From Methylococcaceae bacterium UBA662 (GTDB lineage Bacteria; Pseudomonadota; Gammaproteobacteria; Methylococcales; Methylomonadaceae), in NCBI GenBank assembly GCA_002299425.1, contig DBNW01000050.1:1044-36279 (forward strand): a DNA stretch of 35,236 nucleotides. Reading direction: 5' to 3'. This document shows, piece after piece, positions 1 through 6,038 of the stretch. Position numbers and translations under genes: made by a program. Every line of letters begins with the position of its first letter. Position 1 is the stretch's first letter. A model generated the notes under the pieces. That model saw nothing but the letters and a program-made list of their open reading frames with translations, was not told the DNA's origin and did no database searches.

Positions 1-989
1 GCGGTCAACGGCACATGATGCAGGCGGACACCGGCATGAATGGTGAAATAATCCACGCCTTGTTCGGCTTGCTCAATCAACGTGTCACGGTAGATGTCCC
101 AGGTTAGCTCCTCGGCTTTACCACCCACTTTTTCCAAGGCTTGGTAAATGGGTACGGTGCCAATCGGCACCGGCGCGTTGCGTAAAATCCACTCGCGCGT
201 CTCGTGGATGTTTTTGCCCGTGGACAAATCCATAACGGTATCGCCGCCCCAGCGAATCGCCCAGAGCATTTTTTCCACTTCATCTTCAATAGAGGACGTA
301 ACTGCAGAATTACCCAAATTGGCGTTCACTTTCACCAAAAAATTGCGCCCGATAATCATTGGCTCCAATTCCGGGTGGTTAATGTTGGCAGGGATAATCG
401 CCCGCCCCCGCGCGACTTCGGAGCGGACAAATTCAGGGGTAATCAGAGCAGGGGTCGCCGCGCCAAAAGACTCACCCGGATGCTGGTCTTTGCAGAGTTC
501 GCGCATAGCCTCCAAGTTTTGGTTTTCACGGATGGCAATGTATTCCATCTCTGGGGTAATTAGCCCCAGCCTGGCATAGTGCATTTGGCTGACGTTGCAG
601 CCCGCCTTAGCGCGGCGCGGGGTACGAATGTGTTCAAAGCGCAAAGATGCTGTTTTGCTGTCGGTAAGACGCTGTAAACCGTATTTAGAACTCGGCGCGG
701 TTAATTGCTCGCTATCGCCGCGTTCTAAAATCCACATTGCGCGCACACTCGGCAAGCCTTTTTTTAAATCGATGGCAACCGCAGGGTCGGTGTAAACACC
801 AGAAGTGTCGTAGACGTAAAGCGGCGGGTTTTTTTCTGCGCCAAAATGGGCGGGGGTGTCCGACAGGTTAATTTTCCGCATCGGAACCTGAACGTCCGGG
901 CGACTGCCTGGGACATAAACTTTCTCCGATGCCGGATAAGCGGAAATGTTTACCCGGTCGACCGGGTTTTCTTTGAGGACTGCGACCAC
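1..989 (-). CDS. thiC: Phosphomethylpyrimidine synthase ThiC, N-terminal part (cut by window edge)
   Basis: ThiC is the radical SAM enzyme that rearranges aminoimidazole ribotide into HMP phosphate in thiamine synthesis. Translating the minus strand from 989 gives 329 residues without a stop, with family blocks such as NANLGNSAVTSSI, WGGDTVMDLSTGKNIH and APVPIGTVPIYQALEKVGG. The usual length is about 600 to 650 residues, so roughly the C-terminal half, including the CX2CX4C Fe-S motif, lies outside the window. The start is a GTG at 989-987, preceded by the Shine-Dalgarno-like AGGGAGAG; no ATG is available in frame between it and the riboswitch. A TPP riboswitch sits about 50 bases upstream, which independently confirms the thiamine role and predicts repression by thiamine pyrophosphate. 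Confidence 0.96.
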   Translation of the reverse strand, partial: MVAVLKENPVDRVNISAYPASEKVYVPGSRPDVQVPMRKINLSDTPAHFGAEKNPPLYVYDTSGVYTDPAVAIDLKKGLPSVRAMWILERGDSEQLTAPSSKYGLQRLTDSKTASLRFEHIRTPRRAKAGCNVSQMHYARLGLITPEMEYIAIRENQNLEAMRELCKDQHPGESFGAATPALITPEFVRSEVARGRAIIPANINHPELEPMIIGRNFLVKVNANLGNSAVTSSIEDEVEKMLWAIRWGGDTVMDLSTGKNIHETREWILRNAPVPIGTVPIYQALEKVGGKAEELTWDIYRDTLIEQAEQGVDYFTIHAGVRLHHVPLT

Positions 990-1038
990 ATTACTCTCCC
1001 TATCCAAAATAAAAAATAGGCGCAGGGAAGTGGATGGG

Positions 1039-1120
1039 CTTTCCTACGCCGGAATTAACCGGAATCAGGTTCAAAGGGACTCTCTCAGCTGACCGCAGAA
1101 AACGCGAATACCAGCACCCC
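1039..1120 (-). promoter_or_regulatory. TPP riboswitch (THI element) controlling thiC
   Basis: Read on the minus strand, this segment begins GGGGTGCTGG, carries the pyrimidine-sensing CTGAGAGAG and the pyrophosphate-side TTTGAACCTGA, and ends with GGCGTAGGAAAG. These are the conserved blocks of the TPP aptamer in the correct order. The 50 bases between the aptamer and the GTG start hold CTTCCCT, which can pair with the AGGGAG ribosome-binding site, so translational control is more likely than termination; no hairpin followed by a U run is evident. A possible promoter lies upstream (TTGCAA near 1168-1173, then a weak -10 after 17 bases). Confidence 0.95.
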
Positions 1121-1255
1121 TAGCCTTACGGATGGGGGCTAAAGCTAAAGCAATTGATTGCAGATTGCAAGCCATGTCCGGTTTTCACCCTTGAAAAAGC
1201 GGGTAAAGACAAAGCAGTCACTCTGTCGTAATGGTTTCTAGCCCCCTAAATTTGG

Positions 1256-1264
1256 TGCTAGAAT
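1256..1264 (+). promoter_or_regulatory. Extended -10 promoter candidate for the glycosyltransferase gene
   Basis: TGCTAGAAT is an extended -10 element (TGN plus a near-consensus hexamer) 58 bases before the glycosyltransferase start. No convincing -35 is seen. The identical nine bases occur in front of the tRNA-Arg gene at 15914, which supports both calls. Confidence 0.45.
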
Positions 1265-1321
1265 CATCGGCTTTTAGTGTAGCTGGGCTAAAAGCCTGTG
1301 GCTATTATCTGGGGAATTTTC

Positions 1322-2050
1322 ATGCGTTTGTCTGTAGTTGTCCCGGTACGCAATGAAGCGGCCAACCTACTGCCTTTGCTCAACGAAATTATCGATGCCC
1401 TGCATGCCGCAGCCGAGTACGAAATTATTTACGTTGATGATGGCAGCACTGACCAGAGCAGCGCTATTTTTAAGCAAGCTCTGCAGACCATCCCAACACT
1501 GAAAGTAATCCGGCACCGACAAGGCTACGGGCAGAGTGCGGCCATCTATACCGGCATCAAGGCGGCACAATTCCCCTGGATCGCTACCTTAGACGGCGAC
1601 GGCCAAAATGATCCTAAAGACATACCGCGCCTGTTTCAACTTTTGTCCGGGCAACAGCCGCGCCCTGCGGCACTAACGATGGTGGTGGGCTGGCGCAACC
1701 AACGGCACGATTCGGCCTGGCGCTTGTTTTCATCAAAAATTGCCAACACCGTCCGGGCCAAGCTACTAGGCGATGACACGCCGGACAGCGGCTGCGGATT
1801 AAAAATTTTCTCTAAAGAACTGTTCTTGGTATTGCCTTACTTTGACCACATGCACCGGTTTTTACCCGCCCTGGTCTTAAGGGCGGGGGGGGCGGTACTG
1901 TCAGAGCCGGTCAACCACCGCCCGCGCAGTGCCGGTGTATCCAAATACGGGACATTAGACAGACTGGGCGTTGGTATGGTCGATTTACTGGGCGTTATGT
2001 GGCTAAAAAAAAGGGGGGGAATAGCGGAGGTGGAAAAACTTGAACATTGA
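1322..2050 (+). CDS. Family 2 glycosyltransferase, DPM1/polyprenyl-phosphate type
   Basis: A 242-residue GT-A glycosyltransferase of the dolichol/polyprenyl-phosphate mannose synthase type, which would move a sugar from a nucleotide donor to a polyprenyl phosphate at the inner membrane. Visible motifs are VVVPVRNEAANL at the N-terminus, VDDGSTD at residues 38-44 and the metal-binding TLDGDGQNDPKD near 89-100. It lacks the C-terminal membrane segments some relatives carry. The ATG at 1322 is preferred over an upstream in-frame GTG at 1298, because GGGGA lies just before it and the protein then begins directly at the beta strand. The 3' end carries G8 (1885-1892) and A8G7 (2005-2019) runs. It overlaps the next gene by 11 bases; the pair resembles cassettes that normally continue with an ArnT-like transferase, which is absent here. 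Confidence 0.9.
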   Translation: MRLSVVVPVRNEAANLLPLLNEIIDALHAAAEYEIIYVDDGSTDQSSAIFKQALQTIPTLKVIRHRQGYGQSAAIYTGIKAAQFPWIATLDGDGQNDPKDIPRLFQLLSGQQPRPAALTMVVGWRNQRHDSAWRLFSSKIANTVRAKLLGDDTPDSGCGLKIFSKELFLVLPYFDHMHRFLPALVLRAGGAVLSEPVNHRPRSAGVSKYGTLDRLGVGMVDLLGVMWLKKRGGIAEVEKLEH

Positions 2051-2330
2051 CAACGAAACGGTTTGGATAGCGGTAGGCTTCCTTGGCCAGGGCTTGTTTT
2101 CGGCCCGTTTTATCGTCCAGTGGCTGAAAAGCGAGCGCGAAAAAAAGAGCGTGTTTCCGGTCAGCTTCTGGTATTTCAGCATTGTCGGCGGTATTACGTT
2201 ACTAGGCTATGCCCTTTATCGCCAAGACCCCGTCTTTGTTTTTGGCCAAGCAGTTGGGCTGCTGATCTATTTTAGGAATCTGTATTTTGTCATTTACCAG
2301 AAAAACAGGCCTGGCAAAAATAACCTATAA
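2040..2330 (+). CDS. Small membrane protein with lipid-A-disaccharide synthase N-terminal domain (LABN)
   Basis: A 96-residue protein with three predicted membrane helices that matches the stand-alone LAB_N domain (FSARFIVQWLKSE, PVSFWYFSIVGG and an AVGLLIYFRNLYFV tail). This domain is found N-terminal to some LpxB proteins and as a separate gene beside polyprenyl-phosphate glycosyltransferases; its biochemical role is not settled. The start is a TTG at 2040, backed by a strong GGAGG at 2026-2030 and an in-frame stop at 2022-2024 that excludes longer versions. The start overlaps the end of the glycosyltransferase, so translation is probably coupled. It converges with plsY, leaving only 23 bases between them. 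Confidence 0.85.
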   Translation: MNIDNETVWIAVGFLGQGLFSARFIVQWLKSEREKKSVFPVSFWYFSIVGGITLLGYALYRQDPVFVFGQAVGLLIYFRNLYFVIYQKNRPGKNNL

Positions 2331-2353
2331 ACAATCTAGGCTGCTGGCCTTAG

Positions 2354-2926
2354 TCAAGTTTCCTCTCCAGCCAACAAGCGCCGGATATTGCTTTTGTGCC
2401 GCCATAGCAAAACCGCAGACATAACGCCTGCCGCAGCCACTACGGGCATCGCACTCACCAGAAACCACGCATAGATCGGCGACAAAACCGCTGCAATTAA
2501 AGCCGCCAGCGAGGAAATTTTGCCGACCTTGTACACCAAAATCCAAGTGGCCATCACTGCAAATCCGTAAGACCACGACAACCCCAGCATCACGCCAACG
2601 GCAGTCGCTACCCCTTTGCCACCCTTAAACTTAAAAAACACCGGGTACAAATGACCAAAAAAAGCAGCCAACCCCGTAAGGACTTGGATTTCAACTGACA
2701 CACCCAACAATCGGGCGGCATAAACGGGTATCAAACCCTTTAAAAGATCGCCCAGCAACGTGATAGCCGCCGCTTTCTTGCCGCCGATACGCAAAACGTT
2801 GGTCGCCCCAGGGTTGCCAGAGCCTTGTTCACGCGGGTCGGGCAAACCCCACAAACGGCAAACCAAAACAGCACTGGAAATAGCGCCAACCAGATACGCT
2901 AGGGGGATAAACAACCATTCAACCAT
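2354..2926 (-). CDS. plsY: Glycerol-3-phosphate acyltransferase PlsY
   Basis: A 190-residue integral membrane enzyme that acylates glycerol-3-phosphate at sn-1 using acyl-phosphate, the first step of phospholipid synthesis in PlsX/PlsY organisms. The diagnostic motifs GSGNPGATNVLR and FKGGKGVATAVG are present, and several hydrophobic helices begin with WLFIPLAYLVGAI. The ATG at 2926 is chosen because GAGGAATG precedes it and the protein starts directly with the first helix; an open frame upstream to 3001 adds only a non-conserved tail. It is divergent from folB, as is common in gammaproteobacteria. Confidence 0.95.
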   Translation of the reverse strand: MVEWLFIPLAYLVGAISSAVLVCRLWGLPDPREQGSGNPGATNVLRIGGKKAAAITLLGDLLKGLIPVYAARLLGVSVEIQVLTGLAAFFGHLYPVFFKFKGGKGVATAVGVMLGLSWSYGFAVMATWILVYKVGKISSLAALIAAVLSPIYAWFLVSAMPVVAAAGVMSAVLLWRHKSNIRRLLAGEET

Positions 2927-3016
2927 TGTCACATTCCTCATTGCCAAAACTTGTAAGACGGGGACGTTTGCCGGATACTTGGGGAAAATCGGCAGCATCA
3001 TAACCGGAAACGCAGC

Positions 3017-3376
3017 ATGGACATTGTTTTTTTAAACGGCTTAAAAATAGACACCCTCATTGGTATTTACGATTGGGAGCGGCAGCAACGGCAAACCGTT
3101 ATCCTCGACATTGCCATGGCTTTTGCCATCGATAAGGCCGCGCAAACCGATGACATCCAATACGCCCTTGATTATAAAAAAGTCTCCGACCGCATTATTG
3201 ATTTTGTCAAAAACAGTGAGTATTTCTTAGTAGAACGGTTAATTTCTGAAATCGCCCATTTGCTCCGTTCAGAATTCAGCGTGCCGTGGGTAAAAATTAC
3301 CCTCAACAAACAAGGCGCGATTGGCGCGGGCATCGCTGTCGGCATCACCATCGAACGCGGGGAAAAACCTGCGTGA
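3017..3376 (+). CDS. folB: Dihydroneopterin aldolase FolB
   Basis: A 119-residue enzyme of normal family length that cleaves 7,8-dihydroneopterin to 6-hydroxymethyl-dihydropterin and glycolaldehyde in folate synthesis. The conserved GIYDWER holds the substrate-binding Glu21, and LNKQGAIG holds the catalytic Lys98; the usual KPGA appears here as KQGA. It overlaps folK by four bases (GTGA at 3373-3376), giving a two-gene folate unit whose products catalyse consecutive steps. The 90-base gap to plsY must hold both divergent promoters. Confidence 0.95.
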   Translation: MDIVFLNGLKIDTLIGIYDWERQQRQTVILDIAMAFAIDKAAQTDDIQYALDYKKVSDRIIDFVKNSEYFLVERLISEIAHLLRSEFSVPWVKITLNKQGAIGAGIAVGITIERGEKPA

Positions 3377-3864
3377 CCCCAGCTTACGTCAGCATCGGCA
3401 GCAATATCGACCGGGAACGCCATATCAAAGCCGGTCTTGCGGCACTTAACCGGCAATTCGGCCCATTGTGCGTATCGAGCATTTACGAAACCGAACCCGT
3501 CGGCTTCACTGGCGAACCTTTTTACAATTTAGTGGTGGGCTTCCATTCGGAACAGGATGCAAAACACGTCTGGCAATGCTTGCGCGATATTGAAACCGCG
3601 CACGGTCGCTCTACCGCCAGCCAAAAATTTACCGCCCGCACCCTGGATTTAGATTTACTGATTTTTGGCAACCTCATTATCAACGATGGCTCACTCAAAC
3701 TGCCGCGCGATGACATCGACCGTTATGCGTTTGTGCTAGCACCTTTAGCGGAAATTGCCCCCGAACAAACACACCCTGTCCATCACCTAAGCTATGCCGA
3801 GCTGTGGCGACGTATGGACAAAAGCCACGCCAAGCAACGGCGCCTGGATAAGTCTCTGGCGTAG
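3373..3864 (+). CDS. folK: 2-amino-4-hydroxy-6-hydroxymethyldihydropteridine pyrophosphokinase FolK
   Basis: A 163-residue HPPK that transfers pyrophosphate from ATP to 6-hydroxymethyl-dihydropterin. The N-terminal YVSIGSNIDRERHI, the central YETEPVGFTGEPFYN and the ATP/metal signature RTLDLDLLIFGN are all present, with PLAEIAPEQTHP toward the end. The start is the GTG at 3373, which lies inside the folB stop (GTGA) and begins VTPAYVSIGSN; a longer upstream frame would run through folB without family similarity. It is translationally coupled to folB. It is the last housekeeping gene before the decayed restriction-modification island. Confidence 0.94.
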   Translation: MTPAYVSIGSNIDRERHIKAGLAALNRQFGPLCVSSIYETEPVGFTGEPFYNLVVGFHSEQDAKHVWQCLRDIETAHGRSTASQKFTARTLDLDLLIFGNLIINDGSLKLPRDDIDRYAFVLAPLAEIAPEQTHPVHHLSYAELWRRMDKSHAKQRRLDKSLA

Positions 3865-3881
3865 AGGCCGTGTTTTACCAA

Positions 3882-3891
3882 CCCCCCCCCC
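3882..3891. repeat. Homopolymeric C10 tract upstream of the hsdM remnant
   Basis: Ten consecutive C between the folK stop (3864) and the hsdM remnant start (3928). Tracts of this length are prone to slipped-strand length change. It lies outside coding sequence, about 36 bases before the ATG, so a change in length would alter leader or promoter spacing rather than a reading frame. Confidence 0.9.
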
Positions 3892-3927
3892 ATTAAACTC
3901 GCCTCGAGTAGAAAAACCCCCATCAAC

Positions 3928-4539
3928 ATGGCCAAGACACCTGAAGCCCATAACAAAGCACAAGAGCGCGCCGAACTGCACAAAACCCTCTGGCGCATCG
4001 CCAACGACCTGCGCGGCAGCGTCGATGGCTGGGACTTCAAAACCTATGTGCTCGGCATGTTGTTCTACCGCTTCATCTCCGAGAACCTGAGCGGCTACCT
4101 CAACCAGCAGGAGCGCCGCGCCGGCAGTGCCGCGTTTGACTACGCCCAATTGAGCGATGTCGAGGCCGAGTTTGGCCGTTTGGAGACGGTGCAGGAAAAA
4201 GGCTTTTACATCCTGCCCTCCGAACTGTTTGCCAACGTGCGCGCCCGCGCCCGGCACGATGCCAACCTCAACGAAACCCTGAGCCGCATCTTTGCCGGCA
4301 GCGCTTCCGAGCACGACATCAAAGGGCTGTTCGACGACCTCGACGTCAACAGCAGCAAGCTCGGCCCCACTGTAGCCAAGCGCGACAACGCCACGCTGTT
4401 TATCGACGGCAGCAGCCTGTTCGTGCGCAGCGGCAACAAGAACAAGAGCACCCCACACTTTGCGCGCTTGGTGGACATCCAAGCGCTCAACGCCAAGATC
4501 GCGGGCATCGTGGCGGATCTGGAAGGAGGTCAAGCATGA
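3928..4539 (+). pseudogene. Internally deleted type I methyltransferase subunit HsdM (in-frame remnant)
   Basis: This 203-residue frame keeps the HsdM N-terminal domain (residues about 15-150: LWRIANDLRGSVDGWDFKTY, VLGMLFYRFISE, FDDLDVNSSKLGPTVAKR) and then jumps at residue 152 to sequence typical of the extreme C-terminus (DNATLFIDGSSLFVRSGNKN, HFARLV, IQALNAKIAGIV, ADLEGGQA). The SAM-binding and NPPY catalytic core is missing; full-length HsdM is about 500 residues. From memory of the family, the C-terminal fragments are also brought closer together than normal, so further in-frame deletions near residues 176, 183 and 195 are inferred. The frame stays open throughout and its TGA overlaps the rhuM ATG (ATGA at 4536-4539). 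It cannot methylate DNA as drawn; a residual binding or coupling role is conceivable. Confidence 0.88.
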
Positions 4540-5549
4540 GCGAGCAGCCAGCAGGCGAAATCGTCCTGTACCAGCGTGGCAATGCACCCGCAATCGATGT
4601 ACGGCTAGACGGCGATACGGTCTGGCTGAGCCAGCAGCAGTTGGCCGATCTGTTTCAGACGTCGCGCACCAACGTCGTAGAGCACATCACCAACATTTAC
4701 GCTGAAGGCGAATTGAACCAAGAGGCAACTTGTCGGGAATTCCGACAGGTTCGCACCGAGGGCACTCGCCAGGTGGCCCGCACGCTGCCCTTCTACAACC
4801 TCGACCTCATCATTTCAGTGGGGTATCGCGTCAAGTCCGCTATCGCCACCCAGTTCCGCATCTGGGCCACCGAGCGGCTGCGCGAGTATCTGGTCAAAGG
4901 CTTCGCCATGGATGATACCCGCCTCAAGAACCTGGGCGGCGGCAGCTACTGGAAAGAACTGCTCGACCGCATCCGCGACATCCGCAGCAGCGAAAAGGTA
5001 CTCTACCGGCAAGTGCTGGACCTGTACGCCACCAGCGTCGATTACGACCCCAAGGCCCAAGCCAGCACCGTTTTCTTCAAAACCGTGCAAAACAAACTGC
5101 ACTACGCCGCCCACGGCCAGACGGCTGCCGAAGTGATCGCCCAGCGCGCCGACGCCAGCAAGCCTTTCATGGGATTGCTGGCGTTCTCTGGTCGCCAGCC
5201 CATCAAGGCCGATGCGAGCAATGCCAAGAATTACCTTGATGCGAACGAACTCAAGCGTCTGAACACGCTGGTGTCGGCCTATTTCGATGCCGCCGAATTC
5301 CGCGCCATGAACCATGAGCCGACGCACATGAAGGATTGGCTGGCGCACCTGGAGCAACTGATTGCCGCCATGGGCGGCAAGGCCCTGCAAGGCGCAGGCA
5401 AAGTCAGCCATCAGGACGCGCTGACCCACGCTGAAAGCGAGTATGCGAAGTTCCGCGCCCAATTGAACGAGCAGCCTTCCGCGGTCGAGGCGGTATTTCT
5501 GGAAACCGTCAAGAAGGCGCAAAAGAAGATCGAGGGCAAGAAGAAATGA
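4536..5549 (+). CDS. rhuM: RhuM family protein (restriction-modification-associated)
   Basis: A 337-residue protein of the RhuM family, often found inside type I hsd operons and Salmonella pathogenicity islands; the biochemical function is unknown. Recognisable parts are DTVWLSQQQLADLFQTSRTN (helix-turn-helix-like, about residues 27-46), a conserved middle YNLDLIISVGYRVKS, IWATERLREYLVKGFAMDD, and a lysine-rich end. Length is normal for the family and no frameshift is seen, so it appears intact, unlike its neighbours. A strong AAGGAGGT lies six bases before the ATG. It overlaps both the hsdM remnant upstream and the hsdS-like remnant downstream by ATGA, so it is probably translated as part of one message. 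Its survival while hsdM and hsdS decayed suggests a function of its own. Confidence 0.9.
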   Translation: MSEQPAGEIVLYQRGNAPAIDVRLDGDTVWLSQQQLADLFQTSRTNVVEHITNIYAEGELNQEATCREFRQVRTEGTRQVARTLPFYNLDLIISVGYRVKSAIATQFRIWATERLREYLVKGFAMDDTRLKNLGGGSYWKELLDRIRDIRSSEKVLYRQVLDLYATSVDYDPKAQASTVFFKTVQNKLHYAAHGQTAAEVIAQRADASKPFMGLLAFSGRQPIKADASNAKNYLDANELKRLNTLVSAYFDAAEFRAMNHEPTHMKDWLAHLEQLIAAMGGKALQGAGKVSHQDALTHAESEYAKFRAQLNEQPSAVEAVFLETVKKAQKKIEGKKK

Positions 5550-5629
5550 GCCGGATTGAGGAGTTGATTGCCGACATGCAGCACGCCAAAGGCGCAAAAA
5601 TGCCGCGTGGCAGCAAGGAAGCCGTATGA
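5546..5629 (+). pseudogene. 27-residue hsdS-like N-terminal remnant
   Basis: A short frame starting at the ATG inside the rhuM stop (ATGA 5546-5549) and ending in the next ATGA (5626-5629). Its first eleven residues, MSRIEELIADM, look like the start of many HsdS specificity subunits, and its position after hsdM-rhuM is where hsdS is expected. The rest (QHAKGAKMPRGSKEAV) has no clear match to the family. I infer an hsdS gene reduced to its first codons and joined to the transposase gene. It could equally be an unrelated leader peptide. Confidence 0.45.
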
Positions 5630-5982
5630 ACTACGACCCAGATCGCCATCATCGCCGCTCCATCCGTTTGCGGACTTACGATTATTGCCGTGCCGGGGTC
5701 TATTTCGTGACCATTTGCGCCCACGACCGGGAATGTCTGTTTGGGGAAATCGCAGATGGCGAAATGCGATTGAATGATGCGGGGCGGATGATTCAATCGG
5801 TTTGGGATGAAAGCCCGCCCCATTATGCAGGCATTGATACCGATGCATTCATCGCCATGCCCAATCACATCCACGGCATCATCACCACCGTAGGGGCAGG
5901 CCCCCGTGCCTGCCCTGGGGACAACGGGCAACCACGGGGAGTTGCCGCTACGGGTGCTTGCTTGCACGGTATTTTAGGTTAA
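5626..5982 (+). pseudogene. REP-associated tyrosine transposase (RAYT/Y1_Tnp), C-terminally truncated
   Basis: The 118-residue frame begins with RRSIRLRTYDY, followed by GVYFVTICAHDRECLFGEI and the metal-binding HUH motif in AMPNHIHGII (about residues 77-86). These are features of the TnpA_REP family of single-strand transposases. Intact relatives run to about 180-220 residues and continue with the helix holding the catalytic Tyr and the WQRNYYEHI-type block; here a TAA follows LHGILG. The nuclease Tyr is therefore absent and the protein is presumed inactive. A REP-like double hairpin is embedded in frame (5890-5951). The start overlaps the preceding stop (ATGA), an unusual position for a RAYT, which normally has its own leader. 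Confidence 0.87.
5890..5951. repeat. REP/BIME-like double hairpin inside the RAYT frame
   Basis: A 62-base element bounded by GTAG and CTAC with two stems: GGGCAGGC (5894-5901) with GCCTGCCC (5908-5915), loop six; and GGCAAC (5927-5932) with GTTGCC (5941-5946), loop eight. It translates in frame as VGAGPRACPGDNGQPRGVA. Elements of this shape are targets of RAYT proteins, and I recall similar in-frame insertions in other RAYT-like genes. No second copy was found in this window. Confidence 0.75.
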
Positions 5983-5991
5983 AGTCTAATG

Positions 5992-6013
5992 CGGCTGCGA
6001 ACAACCGCAGCCG
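5992..6013. repeat. Perfect 8-bp hairpin downstream of the RAYT remnant
   Basis: CGGCTGCG (5992-5999) pairs with CGCAGCCG (6006-6013) across a six-base loop. No T run follows on either strand, so it is not a typical intrinsic terminator. It may be another REP-type remnant marking the right edge of the island. Confidence 0.5.
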
Positions 6014-6038
6014 ACCCTAAAACAACGGACCGATTCTT

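Noticed and set aside
2005..2050. Programmed frameshift at A8G7 joining the glycosyltransferase to the LABN protein
   Set aside because: The LABN frame has a stop at 2022-2024, and its own TTG start has a strong GGAGG, so no fusion is needed; a +1 shift would also be required rather than the usual -1.
3787..4593. Long open frame on the minus strand across the hsdM remnant (268 codons)
   Set aside because: It is antisense to the clearly recognisable HsdM and FolK sequences, is low-complexity (A, V, G, L-rich) and has no motif; it is a shadow of GC-rich codon use.
4815..5597. Long minus-strand open frame across rhuM (260 codons)
   Set aside because: Antisense to intact rhuM, without a ribosome site or family features.
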